Positions 12,458 to 24,500 are shown, numbered from the stretch's first letter. The stretch: 64,000 bases of DNA from Rattus norvegicus (GCF_036323735.1 NC_086032.1:56126599-56190598), one strand, 5' to 3'. A program made the numbers and translations. Notes: generated by a model not told the origin, from the sequence alone.

Positions 12458-12525
12458 GCTTACCTAGGAAGCGCAAGGCCCTGGGTTCGGTCCCCAGCTC
12501 CGAAAAAAAAGAACCAAAAAAAAAA
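12458..12525 (+). mobile_element. Duplicated ID SINE 3' part (not an independent insertion)
   Basis: Starts abruptly at gcttacctaggaagcgcaag, lacking the ID 5' end and A box. It is the right-hand duplicate of 10076-10147 produced by the L1 insertion. Confidence 0.92.
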
Positions 12526-12676
12526 AGAATAAAATACTCAGTGTACTTCACTAAGTCATCGGTAAACACTTCTCAGGACTATTTACTTTCTGTTCATGTA
12601 ACATTCTGAATCCACACGAGTGTATATGAGTGCTTAAACATTTCCACTTCATAGTTTGTATCACAGCATTGATTTT
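12458..12676. repeat. Right copy of about 220-bp L1 target-site duplication
   Basis: Matches 10076-10298: the partial ID, its target repeat agaataaaatactca at 12526-12540, then unique flank to gatttt. Differences are one CpG site in the ID, one g/t near the end, and A-run lengths. Confidence 0.9.
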
Positions 12677-13305
12677 AAGGCGACTTATGACTTCTACACA
12701 CATTTGAGTATGATTTCAAGTATTTTAAGTATTCTAATAAGATTTCTTAAAGGGGTATTTGCCTTCTAATATAATCCTTCACGAGTTAACATTTTATTAT
12801 TTGATATAGGCACATATATAATAAAACATAATTCAAATAATATAAAATTTTTATTCAAATACTTATAAGACAACTTTAACAAATACTTTAATATTTTCTA
12901 GAGAAAAGCATGAAATAAACTGAGGGCTTTCTTTCAAGGGTTACTACTTTGGTATACAAAAGAGAGAGGATCAAATTTGTTTTGAGAATATGGCAGAACA
13001 AATATTATAAAATGGGTAATTAAAGGCAGTATAGAAAGATAGAAATTTCATTTTAAATATGCATTCCAATCAACTAAAATAACAACACATTAAATGAATG
13101 AAAAGCAGGAAAATGGTTTTGTAAAATTTAAAAGTTTCTACACAGCTCTGGGGATAATCAATGGAGTAGAGAGAAGTGCGACAAAATAAGAAAGAGTGGA
13201 AACAGTGCTTTGTATGAGTAGTTAATAGGCAGATATAAAAAACCTCCATTAAAGGAAAAATAACCCCATTATTACAAAAACAGAGCAAACAGAAACAATC
13301 TAAAC
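12677..13305. other. No gene recognised
   Basis: AT-rich sequence; chance minus-strand frame of 72 codons only. Confidence 0.4.
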
Positions 13306-13309
13306 AATA

Positions 13310-13690
13310 AAGGTTGGTATGTGGTTAAGAAATTGCATACATCTAAACAAGGGAGGATTATTCTTCCATTAAAAACAATATTCCCTTGCCATTTGTATCA
13401 CCATGGATAGAACTGGAGAATGTTGCATTTAAACAAATGGAAAGAAGTTAAAAGAAGAAAAAATAAATGAAAAACAGTGTCATAGTCTACTCATCTATGG
13501 GACATAAACTATGAGAGAAATTAAGAAGAGGTGAATGGGAACTTGAGGCTGAGAAGCATGTGACAAGAAGGGTAAAGATTGATAGAAAATGTTGATTGAT
13601 ATGTACTGTTTATAAGTGCCAGGAGCAGGTTATTTTGTGATTGCACAACATTGTGCTTTTAAACAGAAAGATACACTAAGCACTTAAAAA
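13310..13690 (+). mobile_element. Ancient mammalian L1 3' end (L1M-like)
   Basis: Decayed but ordered motifs of the old L1 ORF2 end and 3'UTR: ccatggatagaactggagaa, then a catctatgggacataaact block, a gagaagggtaaag-like stretch, and tttgtgattgcacaacattg. Much more diverged than the rodent L1s here, so probably pre-rodent. Confidence 0.5.
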
Positions 13691-14160
13691 AACTGGAAAA
13701 AAGTAGTTTCCATTTTTACTGCAAAGGAATTTACTATAGAGTCTCTCTGAGAGACTCCGGGAATACCAAAGAAGAGAGTTAAGAATCAAGGAACCAGAAG
13801 GCAGAATATCTGGCAGATACAGTCCTCTGGGCGCAACAGTCATAAATCAGAGCTTCTGTGGTTTGCTGATACCAAATCTACACAAGTATGGCCCCAACTG
13901 CATCCAGTCACATTCTGTGCAGCCCTACTTCTTCTAGCTCAACTATTGGTCAAAGATGAATTTGGGTAGAAGGGTGATTACTGTTGATTGCTGTCCAAAA
14001 ATTAGCTCTATATACATGGTCACAGAGATAATGCACACTAAAATTAGTCCATCAATAACTTGATGATGAGAGATCTTGAGCATTAAAAAAAAAATGAGAA
14101 AGGAATAAGGAAGGTGAAAGAGGCAGGAAGGAGATCATTAAAATTGAAAGACTATGGCAA
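13691..14160. other. No gene recognised
   Basis: Unique-looking DNA between two L1 3' ends. Confidence 0.35.
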
Positions 14161-14164
14161 ATTA

Positions 14165-14510
14165 TATGAAGATTATGTATCTAAAAGAACTGCAGGGACA
14201 AAAGTGGAGAAGAGACTGAAGAGAAGGTGGTTCAGTGACCAGCCAAACTAGGGATAAACCTCATGAGGGGAAACACCAAGGACAGACACTATTACTGAAC
14301 CTATGATGTGCTTACAGACAAGAGCCTAGCATGGCTGTCCTCTGAGAGACTCAACGAAGAGCTGAATGAGACAAATATAAATATTTACAGGCAACCAATG
14401 GACTGAAGTAGGGGAATCCTGTGGTTGAATTAGGGAAAGTCTGGAAAAAGCTGAGGAGGAGAGCAACCTGAACCCATATGAATACCAGCAGTCTTAACTC
14501 ACTTATTATA
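14165..14510 (+). mobile_element. Old L1 3'UTR fragment (Lx type)
   Basis: Starts aaagaactgcagggacaaaa and contains gagcctagcatggctgtcct, caaccaatggactgaagtag and aaaagctgaggaggagagca in the usual order. It stops before the terminal tail. Confidence 0.65.
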
Positions 14511-15359
14511 TCCTCAGCTAGATGTCCTTCTTATCTAGCATTAATGTATAATAAAATCTATTCAATATTAAACAACAAATTCATATTAATCTTTTAATAT
14601 GTGAATATTCCACTTGCCAGTTGACACTTAAAGATTTATATCTATATTCTATTATTCTTGACATTGTCATAAAACAATTCATATGTCTCCCTGTCCTCTA
14701 GATTTCCATATCTTTCCATGCTCATGATTTTAATCTACTACATCTCAAGGTGAATAAAATTATCAAGAGCTATATGCACATCTCACCTTTTATTAGCTAT
14801 TTCAAGCATCTTGTATTGATTTCTCTAAAATACTCATAGTTTTGGCTATAACATCTCCATCAGCATTGTGCTCCAGACCCTTGGTATTCTGTATGTTTTT
14901 TTTCTATCCATAATGGAACCTAAAAGTAACAAAACAGCTTTTCCATTTTCAGTCTATGGTATAGCAGGTAAGTTGACATAAAATTAGATAACTCAGCCTT
15001 CCCCAAAACAATATGGTAGAGAAAATTAAATTAATAGAAGACAATTTTTGGCTATAGCTCACATGAATATACTGTCAACACAGAAAGCAAAGGTATATAT
15101 TATTCTACCTGTGAGGTTACAGATTACAGCTTTCCCCATCTATTTGTCTTCTAGAACTGTCGTGGAAAATTACATACACTAAGTGACTTAACCCTTTGTT
15201 ATTTGTTTTACCATGCTGCTGAAGCATACCATGGCCTCTATGTTTAACATCATATTGGGATATGATATTTAATAAAAGAATTTCAGGGCTCAAAATTTAT
15301 TTTCTAGTGCCACTTAGCATAGTGTAACTTTTAAAAATATAGTTTTTTCTTACTTAAAA
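14511..15359. other. No gene recognised
   Basis: AT-rich sequence with stops in all frames; no repeat recognised. Confidence 0.4.
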
Positions 15360-15660
15360 CCATAAGTTCCAGTTAGTAGCCTGGAGATGTAGTGGTACCT
15401 TTAAATGGGCTCTTGGAGTCAAGAGAGAGTGCTCTTCATTCTCTTGTGGTAATGGGTTAGCCGTTCTAGATATCCAGACCCCCTTCTTCCCTTGAAGGAG
15501 GCCCACATGCCTTCCACATTGCTTTGTTATGTCTTACTTTCTTGTACAAGGGATGTACTTGAGTCAGACCAGAAGTTGAATGAGTGCCAGGGACTCAAAG
15601 TAATGTATATCTTTGTTTTCTGTGTTCTTGAACTTTCAGAACTGTAAGCTAAATATATCA
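15360..15660 (+). mobile_element. Possible old MaLR-type LTR relic
   Basis: Resembles a decayed MaLR LTR: gagatgtagtggtaccttta, a central cttccacattgctttgttat, and a terminal cagaactgtaagctaaatat. Weak; another old repeat is possible. Confidence 0.3.
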
Positions 15661-15859
15661 TTTTTTGTTTTTTGTTTTTGTTTTGTTTGATTGGATTTTT
15701 GTTTGCTCACTTGTATGTCTTATAAACTCTCTATCTTCAGATATTTTGTTACAGAAGAAAGAACAAACACATCTTGTCTAGATAAGCAAGAAGTCACCCA
15801 TGTCTCTAATTGTGGTAGAGAGAATTTGAAATGCAAAACATGCCCCCATTACAATTTTT

Positions 15860-17275
15860 CCATTAATTTATTTATTACTTAGCATCCTGATAGCATCTCT
15901 CCTCCTCCCTGTCCTCCCAGTCCTCTCTTTACAACCCACTCATGCCATTACCTCCTCTCCTTTTCATCAGAGAAGGGGAAGTCCCCCACTTGGTTATCTA
16001 GCCCCAGTGTGACTTGCTTTACCAATCCTCTGCCACTGACACCTGATTAGGCAGTCCAGTTAAGATAATGGAATATAGAGACAGGCAAGAAAGTCAGAGA
16101 CAGTCCCCACTCCAATTTTTAGGAAGTCCACATGAAGACCAACCCATATGGAATGGTATAGGGCACCTAGGTCCAGCCCCCGCATACTCTTTCATGGGTG
16201 GTTTTCTCTGTGAGCCTCCATAGACCAGGTTAGTTGACTCTGTATGTTTTCTTATGGTGTCCTTGTCACCTCTGGCTTTCTCAATTCTATCTCTTACCAT
16301 TCCAAAAGAATTTCTCAGATCTGTCTGATGTTTGGCTGTGGGTCTTTGCATCTGTTTTTATCAGCTGCATGATGAGTCCTCTCTGGAGATAGTTTTAGTT
16401 TCCTGCCTGCAAGCTTGCAGAGCATCATTGATAGTATCAGGGATAGCTCTCTTACACAGGGTGGGTCTTAAGTTGGCACAGATATCGGTTATGCTAAGGT
16501 CCAAGAATTGCTGAAGGATGACTTCCAGACTGAAATAGTATGCAAAGATAAAGAGTCTTAATTCTGCAGAAATTACTAACATACGAGTGTCAACCATTTA
16601 CCAAAATAGTGACAACCAGCCGAGCTTGCAGGAACCCTTCTATGCAGGGCTAGGGTAGTTTTCTGGAAGGGGTATATAATTTCTAATATGATTTGCTAGG
16701 CATGCAGCACTTGCATTAGTACAATTTAGAGTGGTTGCTATGTTCTACTATTTCTGATGAGATATCAAAGAATTTCAAGAACTGATGTAGCTATAGTCTC
16801 ATTATATCCACAGCTAGATGTCCCAGGAACTGACACATTTCTGGGCTTATCCTCCCTTTTAGCCAAATGCCAGGGCCACTATGGACTAATGACCCATTTT
16901 CTGTTGCTCTCCTGAGGATCTGTGCCCACTTCTTTTTGTAAATGATACGTAAGGCCTACTAGGGCTCCCTGTTCTGAGTTAGGACTGTGTTGGCTATTCC
17001 CTCAATCTCTGCTCCATCTTTATCCCTGTACATCTTGTAAGCAAGCCAAATTTGGTGGTATCCCTGGGACTAGCTGGAATTTTGGAGCAGGGAAGGCTAA
17101 GGGAGTCTTGGATGTGACCCCAGTTGAGATTACTATCGGCAGGGCATGTGGAGACTAAAGTGGCCACTTCTTGTAGTCAGGCAGGACTTCCAGTGGAGGG
17201 AAAGGGACACCAACCCACTTATAAAACCTCCATTTACAAGTTTAATTGAAGTTACCTTTCTAGGAGTCTACAAAA
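15860..17275 (-). mobile_element. Old L1 3'UTR (Lx type), antisense, long
   Basis: From the left: reversed A-rich tail (aatttatttattacttagc), C-rich blocks, aagtcagagacagtccccac, tgtttggctgtgggtctttg, and, beyond a poorly matching middle, aatctctgctccatctttat at 17008. This is the complement of a long Lx-type 3'UTR. The middle (16600-16970) is less certain. Confidence 0.6.
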
Positions 17276-17279
17276 ATTG

Positions 17280-17735
17280 CAACTAAATTTTTATTGGATA
17301 TTTTTCATTTACATTTCAAATGTAATTTCCTGTCCATAAGCCCTCTATCCCATTCTCCTCCCCTTTTTCTATAAGGGTGTTACCCCTCCCCAACCACCCT
17401 CCATTCCTGCCTCCCAACCCTGATATTCCCTTACACTTGGGGGGGTCTAGCTTTGGCAGGACCAAGGGCTTCTCCTCCCATTGGTTCCCAACAAGGCCAT
17501 CCTCTGCTACATATGCAGCTGGAGCCATGGGTCTGTCCATGTATAGTCTTTGGGTAGTGGTTTAGTCCCTGGGAGCTCTGCTTGGTAGGTATTGTTGTTC
17601 TTGTGGGGTTGAAAGCCCCTTCAGTTCCTTTAATCCTTTCTCTAACACCTCCAACAGGGATCCCGTTCTCAGTTCAGTGGTTTGCTGCTAGCATTCACCT
17701 TTGTATTTGTCACGCTCTGGCTGCACCTAAATTTT
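17280..17735 (-). mobile_element. L1 3' end, antisense, with target duplication
   Basis: Reversed tail and 3'UTR of a mid-age L1: tttttattggatatttttca, ccctccccaaccaccctcca, gtccatgtatagtctttggg, gttctcagttcagtggtttg. Direct repeats caactaaatttt (17280-17291) and cacctaaatttt (17724-17735) flank it. The right one is followed by aaaa, giving a TTTT/AA endonuclease site. 5'-truncated in the 3'UTR. Confidence 0.75.
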
Positions 17736-17736
17736 A

Positions 17737-19120
17737 AAATTACTTGGTATGATTGTAATTTTCAGTGAAAATATTTTTGAGCCATAAAAAGCATTTCTAG
17801 AATTGATTTTAAGATCTCATGGTAGATATTACTATTAATAATAAAGGAAATGTGTATATTTTAATTGTTTCATATTATTATACAAAATAGTATACAGTTG
17901 GTGACTCCTAAAATCAGAAGGGTTTCTCTACATTCTTGATGAAGATCAGGCCTAGGTCCAGTCATTGAAGACTGGTTGGTTTCAAAGCAGTTCACACATT
18001 TCTTTTTGATATATACTTTATAGTGGAGGTCAAGTGATTCTTTATGAGTTGGTTTATAAGGCAATAATTCCCTTGCTTGAGGGTCCTATTTTCATGACCT
18101 CATCATTTCCCATCCTCCCACTTTGGGATTTAACTTTTGCCTCATACATTTGAAAGAGAGGCACACAAACATCCATTCTGCAGAATGCCCTGAGCACATT
18201 ACTTTATAATCACTTCTACCTCACGGAAGTACTCGTGATATCTTCACTGCTGTTCTCACCTTAATTCTGTCTTTTGTCACCAATAATAGTGTTCAGTCTC
18301 CTGAAAACTCTGACTGATTGAGGATTTCTGTATTGGCTGGGAAGGTTGGTAATGGATGTATTCATACTTTAGCCAGAAAGAACAGAAAAGCATCTTCAAA
18401 GTTTGCAATAAACAGAGCAATCTTCAGGGATCAAAACAGTCCCTCAGATTCAATGCCAGGTGTCCTCCCCAATCTTAGTCTTTCAACTTCCCAGTCATAT
18501 CAGCTACTTACTCTGAGCAAGGAGTCTAGCTGTTCTTGCTGACAGAGCCTGAGGGGAAAAAAAGCACAACTGCTGCAGGCAAGCACTATTTCTGCCAATT
18601 CCACAAAACGAAAACAAGGCTGATGTATAGCGTCCACAGGGTATTAATATTTTTCTTCCTCTACTCCTTCTCTATATTTTCCCCTGAATACCTATATTCA
18701 ACATCACCCCTCGATATATTTTCATTGAGACTTTGTCCACTCTTGCAATTCAGGTAGATATGTCAGAACCAGAATTGGAGAGCTCCAAATCAACACATTT
18801 GACATTTCAACAGGGAAGGAGCACTGGAAATAGCTATAGTGCAGTGCCCTGTGCAGGGTAAAACAAACACCATCATTTTATAAGGACGGGCTGATTGAAT
18901 TGGTTGCTCTATACTTCCTATAAATCGTAATATGGTTAGGCTTCCTTAAGGACTAAAGAAGCAAGAGACATTTTATATTTTCTGAACCTAATTATTAACA
19001 CTAACTTTTCACTGACATTGTATAAAAGATTGTTAACATTACTCTAGTTCAGTATCCTTTGGAAGCAATGGGAACTCAAACTTTGTAATTCTATTTCCAA
19101 TTTGCAGTCACAAGAACTAA
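17737..19120. other. No gene recognised
   Basis: Unique sequence with chance frames of 60-74 codons (for example 18318-18542). No domain, signal or exon structure can be argued. Confidence 0.4.
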
Positions 19121-19123
19121 AGT

Positions 19124-19255
19124 TGGGTTAACACGATGGGCCAGTGGGTAAAATGTCTACAGTCAACCTTGAAGACCTGAGTTCTATTTCTGGAACCCAT
19201 TTGGCAGAAGATAAAACACTCATAAAAATTGTCCTAAGTTCCACCACTATGGCAT

Positions 19256-19256
<1 letters not shown>
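19124..19256 (+). mobile_element. B4-type SINE
   Basis: Decayed tRNA-like head (gatgggccagtgggtaaaat), a B-box-like gacctgagttctatttctgg, a body around acccatttggcagaagataa, and a run into a CA repeat, as is usual for B4. Confidence 0.65.
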
Positions 19257-19310
<54 letters not shown>

Positions 19311-19312
19311 CT
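19257..19312. repeat. (CA)n microsatellite
   Basis: About 27 CA units with one aaac interruption; the tail of the adjacent SINE. Confidence 0.95.
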
Positions 19313-19620
19313 CAGTCTCACTCAGGAGACCTTCATATACAAAAAGTAATAAAAATCAAAATAGAATTTAAAATGTCCATATGGACATGGATGAAGTATG
19401 AAATGTTTCTTTTATAAAAGACATCAAAATGTCTTTTAAAATATTTGACTAGTTATTAGATATTTTAAAGTAATCTTAAATTAATTCAAGTATTAATTTT
19501 CTTCATGAAAATAATGAAATGAACATAATAAAAAACAGTAAAAGAATCTATTATGAGAACTTATATAATCATATAAAATATCAGGAATATTCAACTTCCA
19601 ATCATGTATAAATACAAAGG
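19313..19620. other. No gene recognised
   Basis: AT-rich spacer between microsatellites. Confidence 0.4.
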
Positions 19621-19641
19621 GAGAAAGAAAGAAAAAAAACA

Positions 19642-19672
<31 letters not shown>

Positions 19673-19702
19673 GAAGGAAGGAAGGAAGGAAGGAAGGAAG
19701 AA
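19621..19702. repeat. (GAAA)n then (GGAA)n compound microsatellite
   Basis: Clean gaaa units switch to ggaa units near 19670. The complement gives a chance serine/phenylalanine-rich minus-strand frame that is not a gene. Confidence 0.95.
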
Positions 19703-19779
19703 GCAATCATGCTTGTACTACCGAAATAGGGAAAGAGTAAAAAATAAAATATAAAACATGTATGGTTGTCTTTTATCCC

Positions 19780-20222
19780 CACTAGGTCCAGCACCGCGGT
19801 GCCCCAAGATATCTGCTAGATATCTTGGCGGAAACACATCCCAACTCTGCGGCAGCAGCCCAGTGTCTCCTGCCACCACACACTTTCCTACACTCAAACC
19901 GTCACATAAAAAACACTCAGCACAATAACCTTTGGCCCAATTGATAAGATATAATTGCCCACCTAAACATACAAAGCCCATACACACCATCCCTTTAAAA
20001 CATTCATAACAACCTATAAAGGTACAACGTGGAATCTTAATGTCGCCTGCCATATTGTCCTGCCACAGCTTCTCTCCCTTTCCTGTCCCTTCTTCGTTTC
20101 TGTTCCAGTCTCCTCCTCTTCCTTCCAACTTCTCTCCCGCCCGTCCTTCCTTCTCATCCAGTGACAGGCCGCCTTCTATCTTGTACCTGCCTCATCTGTG
20201 ACATCATCCCACAGGGTCCAAA
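19780..20222 (-). mobile_element. Rodent dispersed repeat, LTR- or RMER1-like
   Basis: GC-richer than its surroundings. On the minus strand it resembles rodent RMER1/LTR-like repeats: a purine-rich gaagaggaggagactggaac, a central gtgatggtgtgtatgggctt-like region, and the conserved end with palindromes at 19791-19802 and 19804-19828. A 136-codon minus-strand frame (20128-19718) crosses it but ends in flanking AT-rich DNA; judged non-coding. The family name is uncertain. Confidence 0.45.
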
Positions 20223-20249
20223 ACTATATCTTGTATCATTTTGGTGTAT

Positions 20250-20291
20250 AAAAAAAGAAAAGAAAAGAAAAGAAAAGGAAAGAAAAGAAAA
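20250..20291. repeat. (AAAAG)n simple repeat
   Basis: About eight aaaag units just after the LTR-like repeat. Confidence 0.9.
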
Positions 20292-20576
20292 CTAAGAATG
20301 AAAATTCACTCAAAACCCGAGAGCCTGAGAGACACGCTTAGAACTGACATTTATATTTAACTTCCCATCAGCACTGAATGCTGCATTCTGATTATATCAG
20401 TTCTAGAGTAAATGATAAATGGATACTCTAATTTACATATTTTGTGCCATTTTATATGGCTATCAGTAACTCCTTACTTTTATGTCAATAGAGTTGGAAA
20501 CATACCCATACTTTCATAAGGGAAAACCAAAAGTATAACAGGTCGATAAATAAAAATGAACACCTATGATGATTGA
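20292..20576. other. No gene recognised
   Basis: AT-rich, nothing supported. Confidence 0.35.
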
Positions 20577-20935
20577 CCTTGATTATGAATCCGGCATGCT
20601 CTAGAATTATGTAGATGACAAACCTTTGGGTGTGATTTTGTTGCCATTTTTAGATTACTTGAAGCAAGATGGGAAAATCCACCCTAAATCTGAGTAGTAA
20701 TAGTCTACAGGGTACTTTACTGAATAAAACCCAAAAACAAGTTGAGCACCATCATTTGGGCTCCTGTCTTTTGACCATGAGAACCATGTAACTAACTACA
20801 TTTCTGAATCTGCCCATAGGTTATGACCGTACTGTATTTCTCCTTGAGTCATGAGCCAAAATGGAAACTTTCTCATTAGTTAAAATTTTTAGGTAGTTTT
20901 TCACAACAACCAGAGAAAGATAGAGAGGAGAGAAG
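20577..20935 (+). mobile_element. Old rodent interspersed repeat, family unsure
   Basis: The order of blocks recalls a common rodent repeat: gttgagcaccatcatttggg, gagtcatgagccaaaatgga, then a gtagtttttcacaacaacca end. It may be the opposite orientation of the element at 29415-29805. Confidence 0.35.
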
Positions 20936-22163
20936 GGAGAGACAGAATATTAAATATGTTACATTACATCATATATTTTTACAAAATGTAAGTACTGTTC
21001 TGTCCTTGATTATTAAAATAAGTGTTTGCTAATTTTTCCAAAATTTAGTTTTTCCCCTGATTTTCATGATTAAAAATGTCCATAAGTATAGCATTTATTC
21101 AGCATATTAACAGAATTAGTTCCCTATTTATTTTAGCATAAAAGAATTTTACTTCTAAGTTATAGCATATTGTCATGGAGAAGCAAAATACATACTACCT
21201 TACTTTAGGTAACATTGTATCTACCTAAGAAAAGCATGTTTAGTTTTATGTAAGTTTATTTCTGAATGCTGTTGTCCACAAATTTCACTTCAATGTATGT
21301 TAAGCAGTAAGTTTTCCAATGATGCTACAAAGAAAAAGTGAGTCACAAAATGGAGAGTATTCCTTATGAGTGTTTCATTTTGTAGCAAATCCCACAAAAG
21401 AATCTAAATGGTCTCAGGTTGTTTGCTTAAGCCTTTAGTCTAATTCTATCCCCTTGATACTCAAACAAAATGACTTTCTCTCTACTAATTGGTTGCCTCT
21501 CCTTTGCCCTTTTCAGTACTATAAAATGGAGTCTTAGGGGAAGAACACCTTATTTGTGTACACCTATAATGAATATTTTCTATTGCAAGCCCTGGTGCTT
21601 TGCAAGCATGCATTGCAAGCAACTTACAAAGATCAACTGCAAATGTCAGAGAATCATCATGCAAAGCCTGCCATGCCTACTTGACATGCAGAAGTCATGG
21701 AGCTTTCCAAACTTATACTTGTCTAAATTAGCAAAGTCTTCCACGATTCAGATCTAATTTAAATTGTTATGAGCAACCTAATTGTGCTACCTGCTATAGC
21801 CAACTAGTGACTGAACTCCTGATTTCATTACCCACCCCTTGCAGCTGAGAGTAAATTAAGTATTCAACCCAGGACACTTTTGCTCTATTAAGACAAAACA
21901 GTGACACACTGATTAAATCTAAGCTGTCAGATTATATTTCATTTATTACTACTGCCATTTTTAGGAAAGTATAACATCATTTTCTTTTCAAATAACCACC
22001 TTTAAACTTCTGATCTTAAACTAAGAATATAGATTTCTAAATATTGTAATATAAGATACGAGTTAATTTTAAGTGTAAATGAATATTTGGAGGAATTATT
22101 GCCATTGGTCAAGAAAAATAGATAGTTACCTATTCTTGAGAAATTTCAATAGAGTTTTGAGTG

Positions 22164-22165
<2 letters not shown>
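20936..22165. other. No gene recognised
   Basis: Unique AT-rich DNA with a chance 95-codon frame at 21470-21757 lacking recognisable features. Confidence 0.4.

Positions 22166-22211
<46 letters not shown>
22166..22211. repeat. (GT)n microsatellite
   Basis: 23 uninterrupted dinucleotide units, entered from tgcatgtg. Confidence 0.97.
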
Positions 22212-22212
<1 letters not shown>

Positions 22213-24498
22213 ATGCCCGCACGCAAGCCTTCATGGAATTGGATTTATATATAAAGTTCCACATTTACTTTATTTAGGATTTTCTGAGTTTTTGTTTTTT
22301 CCTCCTTTGCAAAGCCTGTATCTCCTTCACAATAATGAAAATGTAAACCATGAAATTGTTTTATTACCATTCCATGGCATGCCCATTAATGTAGACATCA
22401 ATCAATGGAGAAAAGCAAAAGCACAATATATTAACAGAATATGATCATCTGTTGTAGTATATAGATTCAGCAATAGTATCATGTTTTGCTTTATAAGAAA
22501 GATCTGAATCTCCATCTTCAAAATTTCACCATTACCACTCCTGGAATGGTTTGGTTACCTTAGCACCCTAATCACAATAACATAGAGGAGGCAGATTCAT
22601 ACCATGTTTTGCCTTCAACTTAAAAGGCCTTAGCTGTGGATGATTGGCCTAACAGGCGTGAGTGGAACAGTGTGATGGTTGGCTGTGTGATTAAGGTGTA
22701 CTTGGAAAACAGCAGCAGAGAAAGCAGCATACAAGATATCCACTCTAAGGACACCATTATTACACATAGATGGCACTCAAAGCTTTCACCATCTCCAAAA
22801 AAGCTTTCCTGTCACAAATCACTTGATGAACCTAAGTCACCCAATTGAAAGGTCCTCCATGATCTAATCACATTTGGTTATACACTTTTTCCAGGTAAGT
22901 GTAGAGGAGTGAGTCTCTCTTCCAGTATTTCCTAATTCTACCAGATTGACAACCATCATTAACCACCACAATGACCATATCAACTCTTAAAATTATTTCA
23001 CAAATTGAAGAGATAAACATTTTCAATGTAACTATAAATATAGATCTTTATAATATTCCTTCCCTGAGTTGGAAAGATATAGGAAATACATAATTCCATT
23101 CTCTATTTTAAATCTAGATACTTTATTGTTTGGGAAACTAGTCTTATATATGTACTAAAATTAAAACTTAAAAATATATTTGTTTGGCAAATAGCTTCCA
23201 GGACAGAAAATAAAACTGTGAAGTCTCAGAATATAATTAAGATTTAATAATAAAGTTGAACCACTGCTTTTGGAAGAATAAAGTTTGTTTCAAAAATTGC
23301 AATAGGGATTTTTTTAAATCATAAAACAAATATTTTCTAATGTAATTTGGATGCCACAGACACAAAATATAAACAAACACCTAAGCTGAAGTGTTTGGCA
23401 AATACAATGTATGTTAACATAAAAAGGTTCAAGGCCTAATTTTGGAGAATTAGTTGATCAATAGCATATATCAAAAAAGAGAACTAAAATTCCTTTAAAA
23501 TTCCATTTGCTCAGTGTATTCAATGAATTTGCATTATAATGGCTAAACCTTTTTTTTATAAATTAATCTTACAGTTTTTCCCACATTGGATTTCAGAAAC
23601 TTTTGCCTGGTCATCCTAAAATTCAGGACATTTAGGAAAGGGTAATAGTACTTTCAATTTCAAACTATTACTGAGGAATTTTAACAAGAAATACGGTAAA
23701 TTTTTGTTTCCCCAATTAATTTATTTTGCTTTTCTCACTTAACATTTTTACTTTACATGTCCTCATTGTTTATATTTAACAGCCATATAACTTCATGTAT
23801 TATGTATTAATTGTTAATACTAGCAACTCCTGGAGAGCAATGATCGTAAAACAAAGTGATTTAGAAAGATGACTATAGATATTTTCAACAATGGCCTTAT
23901 GATACAAATTTTTTTCAGTGTGAATTCATCACTCCCTAATTCTGGCATCATGCAACAACTAAAAACGTGATTAATCAAACATATATAAAATATAGGCTTA
24001 AGGTAGCATGCATACAATGCTTAATGACCAATTAAATTTTCCCCCAAAATAGTTGTTAATTCTTAAATCAAAGAATTCACTCTATTGATGTTTCAATTTA
24101 ATGCTGTATTTTAGCTGTGCATCCCAAGTTGTGAAATAAATTGAGAGAAAACTCCTAGGTCGTACAGTCAATCACATAATTATGACACAGCTTTATCTAA
24201 TTCTAGGCTACGGACCCTGGAGTCATAGTTTTATTGTAAAGCATTTTTTTCTTGATATTTACCTTGATGTGTGATGTTATCAGATTGTGGTGTGTCCTCT
24301 GTTCTTTGTTGAAAAAGTATAAGAACCATATAATGAAAATAAGTGTGTAGTTTGTAGAGATACAAGCTTTTATATATAGCATGGGACTGAAAGGAAAGCT
24401 GGGATCAGTGCAGATTACGGAATACAGTTAAATTGGATGGATGTGTGAATCTTAGACTGTCTATCCCTAATAATTTAGCCAGATTATGTTTCTATTAT

Positions 24499-24500
<2 letters not shown>
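22212..24500. other. No gene recognised; possible old repeat at 22640-22975
   Basis: The part around ctaccagattgacaaccatc resembles the end of an old rodent repeat. The rest is AT-rich unique DNA. Confidence 0.35.

Larger units (their letters stand above)
10299..12460 (-). mobile_element. Young rat L1, antisense, 5'-truncated, with 3' transduction
   Basis: Minus-strand order: ORF2 C-terminal part (12457-11203), 3'UTR (11202-about 10497), an interrupted poly(A) (about 10494-10441), an extra ORF1 fragment (10440-10308), and a final A9 tail (10307-10299). The 5' junction at 12458-12460 shares gct with the target. The insertion point in the right flank reads gatttt/aagg, the L1 endonuclease consensus TTTT/AA. 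Target duplication is about 216-220 bp. Confidence 0.9.

Noticed and set aside
15360..15660. Confident LTR call
   Set aside because: Only partial and decayed similarity to MaLR LTR ends; listed at low confidence.
19718..20128. 136-codon minus-strand protein (Cys/Gly-rich)
   Set aside because: It lies across a dispersed repeat and an AT-rich flank, with no domain, no initiation context that can be argued and no conserved partner.
22079..22444. 121-codon protein with a Cys-Val run
   Set aside because: The run is the (GT)n microsatellite; the flanks lack any domain.
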